A stretch of DNA of 64,000 bases from an uncultured Eubacteriales bacterium (GCA_902777335.1 CACYTF010000004.1:34059-98058); one strand, 5' to 3'. Counted from the stretch's first letter, positions 25,810 through 34,701 are shown. The notes: generated by a model from the sequence alone, not told the origin. Translations and numbers: made by a program.

Positions 25810-27993
25810 CTATTTCACCTTGATGGTACAGGTGGCCTTTTTGCCGTTGGGCGCTTTGACTGTGATAACGGTCTTGCCGGGCTTCAAGGCTGTCACCTTG
25901 CCCTTGGAGGAGACCTTTGCGACCTGCTTGTTGCTGCTGGTCCACTTCAGCTTCACCTTGGCGGAGGTTTTATGCGCGGGAGTGAACGTCACCTTCAGCG
26001 TCAAGGTTTTGCCCACGGCGAGATTCGCCTTGCTCTTGCTCAGCTTCAGCTTCTTGACTGTCAGCTTCGGCACGACCTTTTGCCGCGTGATCACCTTGCT
26101 GCATACCGAGCAGTGCTTTCCCTTGGTGAGGCCCGTCTTCACATAGGTTGCCGCTACCGCCTTGTCGGTCACCACCTTGTGTCCAGTGGCAGGCACGATC
26201 TTTTGAGCCACCAGCACGGTGTCGCAAACGGAACAGTGGCTGCCTTGCGTCCGTCCACTCTTGGTGCAGGTAGCATCCACAGCGGGATCGACGACCTCCT
26301 TGTGACCCGTGGCCTTGATGACCTGTTGATCCACCAGCACGCTTTCACAAACGGAGCAGTGTTTTCCCTCGGTCAGGCCGTCCTTGGTACAGGTGGCCGG
26401 AACCGCAGGATCGATGACTGCGGTGTGTCCTGTCGCGGGTATGTTCTTCTGGGGCACGGTCACGGTATCGCAGACCTTACAATGCTTGCCCTCGGTCTTG
26501 CCCGGCTTGGTACAGGTTGCCTCCACCGCAGGGTCGATCACCTCGGTATGTCCCTTGGCGGGAATCGTTTCCTGGGCCACAAGCACGGTATTGCACACAG
26601 AGCAGTGGCTGCCCGCGGTCAGGCCGCCCTTGGCACAGGTCGCCTCCACCGCGGCGTCATCGACCACCACGTGGGTTGTGGTCTGCACCTCATAGCCGTG
26701 CTCCCTGGCCCACTTGGTGGGCGCTGTTTCACAGATCGTGTGAAAGATCATGTGCTCGGCACAGGACTGGAATGCCTTTTCCGCAATGCTCATCGAGTCT
26801 TTGCGCTCGATGGTGACATCCGAAAGCTGATAGCAATCCTTGAACGCTTCGTTATTGATGGTCTTCACGTTCACGGGAATCGTGAAGCTGGTGAAGCTGA
26901 AGCAGTTGTAGAATGCATTGCCGCCGATACTGGTCACGCTGGCGGGCAGCGTAACGGCGGTAAGCCGGTTGCAATCGTAGAAGGTCTTGGACTCAATAGT
27001 GGTAACATTGCTGGGAACATTGACCGATGTCAAGTTGGTGCAGCCCTCAAAGGCCGAGCTGCCGATCTTGACCACGCTTTCGGGCAGCTTGACGGTGGTC
27101 AAGCCATCACAACCCTTGAACGCGGATGTCCCGATGTTGGTCACTGTTTGGGGAATCGAAACGCCGGTCAGCTTGGTACAGCCCGAGAACAGCGAATTGC
27201 TGATCTCGCTAATACCGCTGGGCAACACGACGCCGGACATACCGCTGCAGTTCTCAAAGGCGGAAGCACCAAGCTCAGTCACCGAATCCGGGATAACCAC
27301 GCTGGGCAGGCTTGAGCAGCCCTTGAAGGCCGATTTGCCGATGCTTGTGACATTGCTCCCGATGGAGATAGCCGGCAAGCGGGAACACCCCTCAAAGGTG
27401 GATTCATCGATATAGACGAAATTTGCGTTTCCGGAAAGCCTTACGCTGGTTAGCGCGCTGCAGCCCTTGAACGCTGATTTGCCTACGTGGGTGACGGTAT
27501 TGGGAAGGTCAATAGCCGTCAAATCCTTGCAATTCTCAAAGGCTGAATTGCCGATGCTGGACAGTGTCTGCGATAACGTCACCTTATTCAACGCCGTGCA
27601 GCCGGAGAACGCTTTGTCAAAGATGTGGGTTACGCCGTTGTGCAGCTGTACCGTTTCCAGCTTTTTGCAGTTCTGAAACGCGCCGGTGCCAATGACGGTG
27701 ACATCCGAGGGAATGACCACATCCCGATCGCTGCCGCTATACTTCGTCAGTACGCCGTCCACCACGCTAAAGCCTTCGTCCTCAGCGGCCTCCACGAACC
27801 GCGCATCCGCCGGGGCTACGTCCGGCTCCGCCTCATAAAGGTCGAATTCCTGCTGTTCGGCAACAATCCCGTCGATCGCTTCGGTGAAAGCTTCCTCCGT
27901 CATGCCCGATTCAAGGGACAGCCCTTCCGCCGATGCGCAGGCCAACAACGCACAGCAGATCAGGGCGGCCAACAGGCTCCAAATTCGCTTCAT
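25810..27993 (-). CDS. BspA-like leucine-rich-repeat surface protein with CxxC repeats
   Basis: About 727 residues, secreted: signal peptide 1-22 (MKRIWSLLAALICCALLACA). Residues about 80-410 hold some 14 BspA/TpLRR repeats of the form IGxxAFxxCxxLxxVxLPxxV. Then come six repeats of about 45 residues (about 425-650) of the type ATCTKxGxTEGxHCxVC...IPATGH, with paired cysteines suited to metal or disulfide bonding. A C-terminal bacterial Ig-like Big_2 domain ends the protein (LKLSKSKANLAVGKTLTLKV...GKTVITVKAPNGKKATCTI). No sorting signal is seen. Start 27993 is set by GGAGG and the signal peptide. Adhesion is likely. Its CxxC repeats resemble those of the protein at 10713. Confidence 0.9.
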   Translation of the reverse strand: MKRIWSLLAALICCALLACASAEGLSLESGMTEEAFTEAIDGIVAEQQEFDLYEAEPDVAPADARFVEAAEDEGFSVVDGVLTKYSGSDRDVVIPSDVTVIGTGAFQNCKKLETVQLHNGVTHIFDKAFSGCTALNKVTLSQTLSSIGNSAFENCKDLTAIDLPNTVTHVGKSAFKGCSALTSVRLSGNANFVYIDESTFEGCSRLPAISIGSNVTSIGKSAFKGCSSLPSVVIPDSVTELGASAFENCSGMSGVVLPSGISEISNSLFSGCTKLTGVSIPQTVTNIGTSAFKGCDGLTTVKLPESVVKIGSSAFEGCTNLTSVNVPSNVTTIESKTFYDCNRLTAVTLPASVTSIGGNAFYNCFSFTSFTIPVNVKTINNEAFKDCYQLSDVTIERKDSMSIAEKAFQSCAEHMIFHTICETAPTKWAREHGYEVQTTTHVVVDDAAVEATCAKGGLTAGSHCSVCNTVLVAQETIPAKGHTEVIDPAVEATCTKPGKTEGKHCKVCDTVTVPQKNIPATGHTAVIDPAVPATCTKDGLTEGKHCSVCESVLVDQQVIKATGHKEVVDPAVDATCTKSGRTQGSHCSVCDTVLVAQKIVPATGHKVVTDKAVAATYVKTGLTKGKHCSVCSKVITRQKVVPKLTVKKLKLSKSKANLAVGKTLTLKVTFTPAHKTSAKVKLKWTSSNKQVAKVSSKGKVTALKPGKTVITVKAPNGKKATCTIKVK

Positions 27994-28044
27994 GTTCATT
28001 CCTCCCATGGTTGTATATAAGGGCTTCTTTAACATCATATTCCC

Positions 28045-28073
28045 ATTATATGTCATTTTGGCGAAATTGGCAA
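28045..28073 (-). promoter_or_regulatory. Promoter of the BspA-like gene
   Basis: Minus strand TTGCCA (28068-28073), a 17-base spacer and TATAAT (28045-28050). Confidence 0.75.
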
Positions 28074-28133
28074 GAGGTCAGTGGAAAATGTACATTGGGT
28101 AGGTTACATTGTTACACTGGGGACGGTTACACT

Positions 28134-28178
28134 GGTTACACTGGGGACGGTTCTTGTGTATCCGTCCCCATGTATACC
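28134..28178. repeat. REP palindrome, 3' side of the full transposase
   Basis: GGTTACACTGGGGACGG / CCGTCCCCATGTATACC arms around TTCTTGTGTAT. A partial copy (TTACACTGGGGACGGTTACAC) lies just before it at about 28112-28132. It ends 1 base before the transposase stop codon. Confidence 0.88.
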
Positions 28179-28179
28179 T

Positions 28180-28995
28180 TCATATGTCCAGCGCCTGATA
28201 GATGGTCTTTCGCGTATACCCCGTGATCCTTCCAATCTGCGCAATATTGACGCCCATTCGATACAGCTTTCGGAAAATCGCCTCCCTCTTCTCCCTCTCC
28301 TGCTTTTGAAACTCCGATGCCGAAGGACAGCCCGAAAGCTTCAGCATCAGCGCCTTCGCTTCTTCATCTGTCTTGGGTAGGCTGGGCCGCTCGATATCGA
28401 TGAATCGATCCTCATTCTCCTGTTCCGTGAACTCCTTCAGCTGATCCCGGGCCTGGATGCCCAGCACAAAGCCGGTATCCGTCAGCGTATCAACGTTTCC
28501 GCGCAGATAATCCCTGTAGCTGCTGTCCGAATAATCCTCCGGCTTTTCACAAATTCGCGCCTTAACCGGATTGCGATGGATGTACCGCAGCGCCATGAGC
28601 AGATATGTGTCATCCTCTACCGGTTCGCTCCTGAAGCGGTCCTGAAACAGATGACCCACGCGCTTGTACTTTCGGTTGAAATACAGGACATAGGAAACGC
28701 CGATTCTTTTCATAGCGTTGTCCAGTGGCTCCCCCGGCCCGACCTCAACGTCCTCGCCATGTATCGTCATCACCGACGGGCGCGCCGCTTCCTTGATCAG
28801 CAGATGGACATGATTCCCCATCAGGCAATAACCGTACAGTGCAAAGCCACAGCGTTTTTTGTAGATTTGAAGCAGACGGAGGTATTTCTCCTGGTCCTCT
28901 TCGTCTTCAAATATTCTCTGATAGTTGATTCCACGTATCATGACATGGTAGACCCCGGATTCAGAGATTTCCCGTGCCATCCTCGCCACACCCAT
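28180..28995 (-). CDS. REP-associated tyrosine transposase (RAYT, Y1/IS200-like)
   Basis: About 271 residues. Single-strand nuclease of the HUH/Y1 group that cuts and rejoins REP hairpins. Seen are the N-terminal GVYHVMIRGINYQRIFEDEED, the metal-binding GNHVHLLIKE (HUH motif, about residue 61), RVGHLFQDRFRSEPV, and the helix ALRYIHRNPVKA, whose tyrosine is the probable nucleophile. The C-terminal NIAQIGRITGYTRKTIYQAL is a helix-turn-helix. The gene is bracketed within 1 and about 60 bases by inverted REP palindromes, the layout expected for a RAYT with its cognate repeats. Start chosen at ATG 28995 after AGAGG; MAREIS a few codons later is also possible. Confidence 0.92.
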   Translation of the reverse strand: MGVARMAREISESGVYHVMIRGINYQRIFEDEEDQEKYLRLLQIYKKRCGFALYGYCLMGNHVHLLIKEAARPSVMTIHGEDVEVGPGEPLDNAMKRIGVSYVLYFNRKYKRVGHLFQDRFRSEPVEDDTYLLMALRYIHRNPVKARICEKPEDYSDSSYRDYLRGNVDTLTDTGFVLGIQARDQLKEFTEQENEDRFIDIERPSLPKTDEEAKALMLKLSGCPSASEFQKQEREKREAIFRKLYRMGVNIAQIGRITGYTRKTIYQALDI

Positions 28996-29058
28996 CACCT
29001 CTCTTCGCCTTCGTAATGACTATTGTATCGCAGGAATCATGCGGAGTCAATACAGAAG

Positions 29059-29100
29059 TATACATAGGGGACGGATACACAAGAACCGTCCCCATGTTTA
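29059..29100. repeat. REP palindrome, 5' side of the full transposase
   Basis: Inverted relative to 28134-28178: ATAGGGGACGG...CCGTCCCCATG with loop ATACACAAGAA, the complement of the other copy's loop. Confidence 0.85.
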
Positions 29101-29234
29101 GGTAAAAAAGCATAATGGGGCAAAAGTCTGGCTGGGAAATAGGTGTGATGTATTTGTGCAGCAATGGGAATGTGCAACATGGTCAGTAACTCAAATGGAA
29201 AGTCGCCCAGATCGTTTCTGAGCGGCTCTCTTGC

Positions 29235-31568
29235 CTATTTGACTTCAAACCACGCCGGGTCGATCTCGTCAAAGAGGTTGGCGTATTGGATATACTGATA
29301 CTTCTGGATCAACGGGTCATCCATGACATCCGCCACACCCGTATAGATATTGCCCTCAATGTCCATCACGCCCTGTGAAGAGATAATGGGGTACTTCGCG
29401 TAAACCTCCTCCAGCATCCTGATATATGGCGGTTTCGGGAAGTTGCCCTGATCGAGAATTACCCATGGCAGATAGTTTGCGCTAAGACCGGCATTATGCC
29501 ATTCTGGCGAGTCGAAGTTCGTCCAAATGAAGAATTTGGATTTATAGAGATCAAGATTCGATGTAATCCCCGAGTACAATTCGTCCAGTGAGGGCTGGGG
29601 CAGTCCAGGCTGATGATCTCCAAAGAAGATAATCATGGTAGGCTCATCGCTGTTCCGATATGTCTCAATGAGCTGGCTGACCTCATCGTCCGAAGCCTTC
29701 ACAAGGGATAAATAAATCTGTGTATCCAAATACAGATCACTACCGTTCTCTGCTACGCTCTCAGCCTTCTCCACATCCAGCCAGCGTTCATAGCCTGAAT
29801 GGTTCTGCATGGTCACGTTAAACAAGAAGCGTGGTCGATTACTGTTTTCCTCACTAATGGCCTCCAAATATAGGTAGTCGGAGATATCCGCAGGTTGGTC
29901 ATGCAAATAAGTCACATCACCGAAGGCCTTGTAGTCCTCGATACTATGGAAATCTTCAAATCCAAGATTGGGATAAGCCATATTGCGATTCCAGTTGTTC
30001 GCCAGATTAGCGTGGAAGGCATTTGTCATGTACCCCAAAGACTCAAAGTATTGCGCCAGCGAAAAAAGCGGCTTCGTAACATTCTCTGTATATGGATATG
30101 CGCCTGTGCCGAGGAAGGCCAGCGTATTGCCCGTCAGTGCCTCGAACTCTGTGTTGCAGGTACCTCCGCCGAACACACCTACATAGAGGCTTCCTTCTAC
30201 TGTATTATCCTGAAGGCTATCAATATAGGGCATTACGTCAATGGCAGGATTCAGACCAACCGTCCGTAGATCAGCAAAAGCCTCGTTCATAACCATGATA
30301 ATGTTTGTAGGCTGAACACTCTTTGCCTCGGCTTTGGTGTCGTTCTTATACTCTTCCAAATAAGCATTGACAATCTCCCGCGTATATCCATCGGGGCGTT
30401 TTACGCCAGAATTGAAGACGCTTTTCAGGTATGTTAGCACCATGCCTTCTTCGTGAAAACTCTTCATGAGCACAGCGTCCCATGCAAAGGAATTCAGGGA
30501 TTTGAAGGTGGTGGTATTGACTCCGATGAGCATAAGTGCTACGGCAGCCACAGCAGATATGGTGCGTCGGATGATTTGCGTTTTTAAAGACTGCTTTTCA
30601 GCGGGCTTACTCTTTCTATAAAGCTGCACCAGTATAACGGCATAGGCTATGACCACCAACACACCCAGCACCATCTGCCAAGGTGGGGTAAAGTTGTATG
30701 CGCCCATGACCTCCGCAGCTGTGCCCGCCGCTTTCAGATCCGCAGGCATAATAGGTTTCGAGCGGAATTGGATGACGTAGTAGTTGGCAATGTACCAGAA
30801 GGTTGTAAAGCCCATGGTCAGCACCGTGCCAAGCCAAGGCATGGTCACGGCGTCTAATAGCAGACTCACAGAAAACACGAGTAACCAGTTCAGAAGGAAG
30901 TTTACATAAGTTACATAAGATAGACTACCACAGAAGAAACACCCCGCAAGCAATGTGATACCGATACAGGCCATCTTAAACAATGGTTTTTTTAGAGCAG
31001 GAATCCGCTCAAAGACAAAGCTGAGCAAAAATGCCATCAAGATGGCTAAGAGTATTAGTCCTCCAAAATACACAATCCAAAACCAAGCAGGAATGAAGGT
31101 TGGAGAGAGCGCAACCGTGGCACCAACATCAGGATCAAATACTTCTACATGAAGCGCGCCATCTCGGGATGATAGAATGGCTTTAGTTCCTTCTGCTGTT
31201 TCTCCGATAGGAAGTATCTCTTCCGGTGCAATATGTGTGAGGTGAAGCCCCTTCACATAAGAATCTATTCCAGTGATTTCAAACTCTGAGACACCTGATG
31301 TTATTAGTTGGATTGTTTCAACGTCATAGTGGAAATCTCCAACAGTGGCTTTCTTTAACTTACTGCCAAAGTAAAAATCTACTTCATAGAACGCTGCGTA
31401 ACCAGCCATGGGGCACACATATGTCTGACAAATGCCCTCCCCAACAATGTTATCAGTTTGAAGGACAATTGTATATTGCACAGGGAAATACCCAAAGAAA
31501 AGCAGCACAAAAACCAATGGCAGAGTAATCAACAATGCCGGGATTGATTTTCTAATACGCTGTTTCAT
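29235..31568 (-). CDS. LtaS-like phosphoglycerol transferase / sulfatase-family membrane enzyme
   Basis: About 777 residues. An N-terminal helix, an extracytoplasmic insert (about 35-155) and a membrane bundle (about 160-350) precede a large extracellular sulfatase-fold domain. The nucleophile region is GGGTCNTEFEALTGN (Thr, as in lipoteichoic acid synthases), the substrate-side motif is NAFHANLANNWNRN, and the metal site is IIFFGDHQPGLPQ. The family transfers glycerol phosphate or phosphoethanolamine to envelope polymers; the acceptor here is unknown. The long insert between helices 1 and 2 is unusual for LtaS. ATG 31568 has GGAGGT upstream. The coding region is visibly less GC-rich than the core genes nearby, hinting at transfer. 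It stands alone, after the pilus operon terminator. Confidence 0.88.
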   Translation of the reverse strand: MKQRIRKSIPALLITLPLVFVLLFFGYFPVQYTIVLQTDNIVGEGICQTYVCPMAGYAAFYEVDFYFGSKLKKATVGDFHYDVETIQLITSGVSEFEITGIDSYVKGLHLTHIAPEEILPIGETAEGTKAILSSRDGALHVEVFDPDVGATVALSPTFIPAWFWIVYFGGLILLAILMAFLLSFVFERIPALKKPLFKMACIGITLLAGCFFCGSLSYVTYVNFLLNWLLVFSVSLLLDAVTMPWLGTVLTMGFTTFWYIANYYVIQFRSKPIMPADLKAAGTAAEVMGAYNFTPPWQMVLGVLVVIAYAVILVQLYRKSKPAEKQSLKTQIIRRTISAVAAVALMLIGVNTTTFKSLNSFAWDAVLMKSFHEEGMVLTYLKSVFNSGVKRPDGYTREIVNAYLEEYKNDTKAEAKSVQPTNIIMVMNEAFADLRTVGLNPAIDVMPYIDSLQDNTVEGSLYVGVFGGGTCNTEFEALTGNTLAFLGTGAYPYTENVTKPLFSLAQYFESLGYMTNAFHANLANNWNRNMAYPNLGFEDFHSIEDYKAFGDVTYLHDQPADISDYLYLEAISEENSNRPRFLFNVTMQNHSGYERWLDVEKAESVAENGSDLYLDTQIYLSLVKASDDEVSQLIETYRNSDEPTMIIFFGDHQPGLPQPSLDELYSGITSNLDLYKSKFFIWTNFDSPEWHNAGLSANYLPWVILDQGNFPKPPYIRMLEEVYAKYPIISSQGVMDIEGNIYTGVADVMDDPLIQKYQYIQYANLFDEIDPAWFEVK

Positions 31569-31599
31569 GCTGCAAACCTCCAATTATGCGTTTGTGAAA

Positions 31600-31635
31600 A
31601 GACGCCATCCTTGCATGCAGGATGGCGCCTTTTGA
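31600..31635 (-). terminator. Terminator of the pilin gene / pilus operon
   Basis: Stem GCCATCCT/AGGATGGC with loop TGCATGC, followed on the minus strand by CTTTTC. Confidence 0.8.
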
Positions 31636-31683
31636 TGCTTCAGCCTATCCTTCCCGGGGGATTGGCTTACATTACCTATAGAA

Positions 31684-32082
31684 TTATTCCACGACAACCA
31701 GTTTGCTGTTGCTCGGAACAATCTTCACAGTCCAAGTATTGGAAGCAACTTTAGACGGAACAGTAACGGACTTTTCAGCACCATCGACACGGACGATCAG
31801 TTTTCCGTTCTCAGTATTCTGCCAGCCATTCTGGGTCTGACGAGCAGTTACAGTTGCTTGGCAATTCGTGCTTGCAGTACTACCAATCTTAGCACCATTT
31901 GCCAGATAAGTAGCCATAACCTCGGCATAAGCGGCACGGAGGTTAGACATGTCAGTAGCCTCACGGCTCTTCTCCAACTGGGTTGTGAATACCGGGATTG
32001 CGATAGCAGTCAGCACGGCGATGATCGCGACGACGATCAGCAGCTCGGCCAGGGTAAAGCCCTTCTTGTTGTTCTTCTTCAT
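31684..32082 (-). CDS. Type IV major-pilin-like protein
   Basis: 132 residues. Class III signal MKKNNKKGFTLAELLIVVAI: cleavage after the Gly gives an N-methylated Phe with Glu5, then the hydrophobic alpha-1 helix continuing IIAVLTAIAIPVFTTQLEKS. The C-terminal 85 residues form a small, Thr/Val-rich globular domain without the disulfide loop of Gram-negative pilins. It is last in the pilD-M-N-O-pilin array but has its own promoter (32241-32269) and a leader of about 150 bases, allowing higher expression than the assembly genes. Pseudopilin or competence-pilus function (ComGC-like) cannot be excluded. Confidence 0.9.
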   Translation of the reverse strand: MKKNNKKGFTLAELLIVVAIIAVLTAIAIPVFTTQLEKSREATDMSNLRAAYAEVMATYLANGAKIGSTASTNCQATVTARQTQNGWQNTENGKLIVRVDGAEKSVTVPSKVASNTWTVKIVPSNSKLVVVE

Positions 32083-32240
32083 TGATTCAGTTCATCCTTT
32101 CTACATGTAGAATTGCGCTTGCTCATTTCCGCGGTTCACGGCCGCTCGCCGCGGGAACGGGATTATCTTTCAGGCCGCCGGGAACGGCCAGAAGGAACCT
32201 TGTCATGGGCGCGCCGGCCGGCACGCTTACCATCTATTAC
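32083..32240 (-). other. Structured leader of the pilin mRNA
   Basis: The 158 bases between the pilin promoter and start codon contain several GC-rich inverted segments, including CCGCGG...CCGCGG and GGCCG.../CGGCC. Not recognised as a known riboswitch class. Confidence 0.4.
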
Positions 32241-32269
32241 ATTGTAACACACATCCGTGATAAATGCAA
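32241..32269 (-). promoter_or_regulatory. Promoter of the pilin gene
   Basis: Minus strand TTGCAT (32264-32269), a 17-base spacer and TACAAT (32241-32246), in the only sizeable gap of the pilus operon. Confidence 0.75.
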
Positions 32270-32296
32270 TACCTTATTTACATTTTTTTACCACCG

Positions 32297-32884
32297 CTAT
32301 CCGTTCACCGCCGCCGTATCCCTGGGCAGGCCGGCGTCCGGCGTGCCGTCCACCATGGTCTCGTAGAAGGTGGCGGACTGCTGCATGACCACGGCGCCGT
32401 TGTCGGCGATGGAGCAGCGCACATCCCCCACCAGGCAGCGGTTCTCGCCGGCGCACAGCTTCTTCATGACGGCCTGGGCCGCGGCGTAGTCGGCCGTCTG
32501 GTAGCGCAGGGTAAAGCTCCGTCGAATCTGGTTGCCGCTGCGGGTGACGTTGGCAAAATCGATGGAATACTGCTGGGTGTCCGCCAGTATGTCGTTCAGG
32601 AAGGCCACCTCGGCCTTGCTGTTGTTGTAGCTGCCCATGTAGGAGAGCTGCCCCTCGGCCTTTAGCGCGTCCATCTTGTTCTGCAGGTTTTGCAGATACA
32701 TCACCCGCTGCTGCATGGTGTCCAACTGGGTCTGTATCATCTGGGCCTCGGATTCCGAGTTGGCGACCGAGCTGCGCACGTTCTGGTCCACGAAGCGGTA
32801 GTACACCAGCCCCAGCAGGATCAGTATCAGCACCAATATCAGCAGCTTCTCCTTGGTGGTAAAATCACGGCTCAGGACCTTCAC
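32297..32884 (-). CDS. pilO: PilO-like type IV pilus inner-membrane protein
   Basis: About 195 residues. A short cytoplasmic tail (MKVLSRDFTTKEKLL) and one transmembrane helix (about 14-33, LLILVLILILLGLVYYRFVD) precede a coiled coil (about 38-72) and an alpha/beta periplasmic-type domain, the layout of PilO. It would pair with PilN to link the PilM ring to the pilus machine. Assignment rests on size, topology and gene order more than sequence motifs. Its ATG overlaps the pilN stop by 4 bases. Confidence 0.8.
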   Translation of the reverse strand: MKVLSRDFTTKEKLLILVLILILLGLVYYRFVDQNVRSSVANSESEAQMIQTQLDTMQQRVMYLQNLQNKMDALKAEGQLSYMGSYNNSKAEVAFLNDILADTQQYSIDFANVTRSGNQIRRSFTLRYQTADYAAAQAVMKKLCAGENRCLVGDVRCSIADNGAVVMQQSATFYETMVDGTPDAGLPRDTAAVNG

Positions 32885-33639
32885 GGCGCCTTCACCTCCT
32901 CAGCCGGCTTCTGCAGGTATACGATCAGTTTGGCCAGGACCTCTCCGGTGACTTGCCGCTGCCCCGCCTTGTTGGCGGTGATGATGGCGCAGCTGTTCAC
33001 GATGGGGCTGTCCTCCAGCGACTTGCCCAGCAGGTTCAGCGATTCCAGCGACGGGCCGCCGATCTCGATGGTCAGCACGTTCTCGCTGACGCTCCAGCTG
33101 CGAACCACGTAGCGGGGTTCCCCATCGTCCTCCGCGCCTTCGCCGTCGTCCTCGTCGTCCTCGTCGTCGAACCATTCGTCGTCGTCCAGAAATTCGTCGT
33201 CCTCGTCCTCTTCCTCGTCTTCGCCGGTCTCCGGCTCCTCCGGCAGGATCGAGGTCACCAGGTCCAACACCTGCACCCGGTCCACCAGGTTCAGCTCCGC
33301 CTGGCTCATGCCCTCCATGGTGTAGTGGGCGTAGGTGGTTTCCACGTCGCCAAAGCCGTTCAGCAGCTCCATGGTCGCGTCCAGATCGGCCTGCAGCCGC
33401 TCCACCTTGGCCGAGGCCTGGGAGACGGCCGTCAGCCGGTCGGCCACCAGGTATTTGCCGAACAGGTACGCGACCCCTACGATCAATACTATGCTGAGGA
33501 CGGCCATGGGTATGTTGAGCTTCTTTTCCTCCACCAGCACCAGGTTGATGGAGCGCTTGGTGGGCAGACGGCCGTGCATGCCCTTGCCGGGCTTGCCGGA
33601 CTTGCCGCCCTTTGCGGGCTTCTTCAACAGTGCAGCCAA
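32881..33639 (-). CDS. pilN: PilN-like type IV pilus protein with long acidic insert
   Basis: About 252 residues. The cytoplasmic tail contains SINLVLVEEKK (the PilN signature that docks into PilM is INL-type), followed by one transmembrane helix (about 43-63) and a coiled coil. The outer domain is interrupted at about 135-172 by a run of mainly Asp/Glu (EDEEEDEDDEFLDDDEWFDD...), unusual for PilN. Start is TTG 33639 with GGGAGGG upstream; the preceding residues KKPAKGGKSGKPGKG are very basic. It is 16 bases after pilM and overlaps pilO. The acidic insert may bind cations or cell-wall polymers; this is speculation. Confidence 0.82.
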   Translation of the reverse strand: MAALLKKPAKGGKSGKPGKGMHGRLPTKRSINLVLVEEKKLNIPMAVLSIVLIVGVAYLFGKYLVADRLTAVSQASAKVERLQADLDATMELLNGFGDVETTYAHYTMEGMSQAELNLVDRVQVLDLVTSILPEEPETGEDEEEDEDDEFLDDDEWFDDEDDEDDGEGAEDDGEPRYVVRSWSVSENVLTIEIGGPSLESLNLLGKSLEDSPIVNSCAIITANKAGQRQVTGEVLAKLIVYLQKPAEEVKAP

Positions 33640-33655
33640 TACAATCCCTCCCCGC

Positions 33656-34681
33656 TCAGCTCATGGCGATGCCGATGGCCTGGGCCATGTCGTTGCAAGC
33701 CTCCACACCCTCGCCGCCGGGCACCAGCTCCGCGGCCGGGTGCAGCTGTACGTTCAGCATATCGCCGATGGCCTCGGTCAGGGGCTGGATCACCGCGCCG
33801 CCGCCGCACAGCCAGAGGTCGCCCAGGGCGCTGTCCGGGTTGCTGAAGCGGTAGAAGTTCAGCACCCGCATCAATTCCACCGCGATGTTCTCGTAGGCCG
33901 TCCGGCACTCCTCCCTGTCCTGGCAGTTTTCATAGTTGCTGGTCAGGTAGGTGCGCGCCAGGTGTACGTCCACGCCATAGGCCTCGGCGATGACGTCGTC
34001 CAGCGTGAAAAGCCCGGTTTCCAGCACGCGGGTGGCCACGTGCCGGTCCTGCCTGAACATGTACATGCGAATCGCGCTGTAGCCCAGGTCGAGTATGCCA
34101 TACTCCTCGGATTCCGCCGACAGGCTTTCGCGCTGCGCTCGCAGCAGCGCGATGTAGGCGCTGAGCGCCGGGGCGCACTTCGTCAGCTTCAGCCCCGCCT
34201 TGCGCAGGGCGTCGCGGGCGTCCTCCAGCACGGCGCGCAGCGTGCCGACGGCCATCAGCTGAAGGGTCGCCTCCTCCGCCTCGCCCCCGTCGCCGGCTTC
34301 CTCGCTGGGCTTGGATTCGCCGGGGCGGGACAGCACCGCGTAGTCGAACACATAATCCTTCAGCTCGCCGGTGATGTAGTCCTTGAACTCGAAGGGAATG
34401 TTGTAGACCAGCTGCTCCACCGTCATCAGGGGCATATCCACGTTTTTGACGTAAACGGTTTCGTTGGGCAGTGCCATCGCAGCGAGGTTGGCGCGGATGC
34501 CGTGCTGCTTCATCGCGTTGCGAATCAATTCGCCCATCGACTCCACAGAGGTCATCCGGCCCTGCCGCAGCAGGTTTTCGGGCATCTGAACGATGGCGGT
34601 CTTCAGTACGCGCCCGCTCCTGACCAGCGCCAGCTTCATCTGGTCGTGCCCGATGTCAATGCCAAGAATCGTCTTTGCCAT
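33656..34681 (-). CDS. pilM: PilM-like cytoplasmic pilus ATPase-fold protein
   Basis: About 341 residues, actin-like (ASKHA/FtsA-type) fold. The phosphate-1 motif is LGIDIGHDQMKLALV (residues 5-19), a central YGILDLGYSAIRMYMF strand pair is the second phosphate loop, and LWLCGGGAVIQPLTEAIG is the adenosine motif. PilM forms a cytoplasmic ring that binds the PilN tail. Length and motif order match the family. It lies between pilD and pilN with gaps of about 20 bases. No pilB, pilT or pilC motor/platform genes occur in the window, so they must be elsewhere if the system works. Confidence 0.9.
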   Translation of the reverse strand: MAKTILGIDIGHDQMKLALVRSGRVLKTAIVQMPENLLRQGRMTSVESMGELIRNAMKQHGIRANLAAMALPNETVYVKNVDMPLMTVEQLVYNIPFEFKDYITGELKDYVFDYAVLSRPGESKPSEEAGDGGEAEEATLQLMAVGTLRAVLEDARDALRKAGLKLTKCAPALSAYIALLRAQRESLSAESEEYGILDLGYSAIRMYMFRQDRHVATRVLETGLFTLDDVIAEAYGVDVHLARTYLTSNYENCQDREECRTAYENIAVELMRVLNFYRFSNPDSALGDLWLCGGGAVIQPLTEAIGDMLNVQLHPAAELVPGGEGVEACNDMAQAIGIAMS

Positions 34682-34701
34682 GATTCTTCTCCGTCAATGC
34701 A

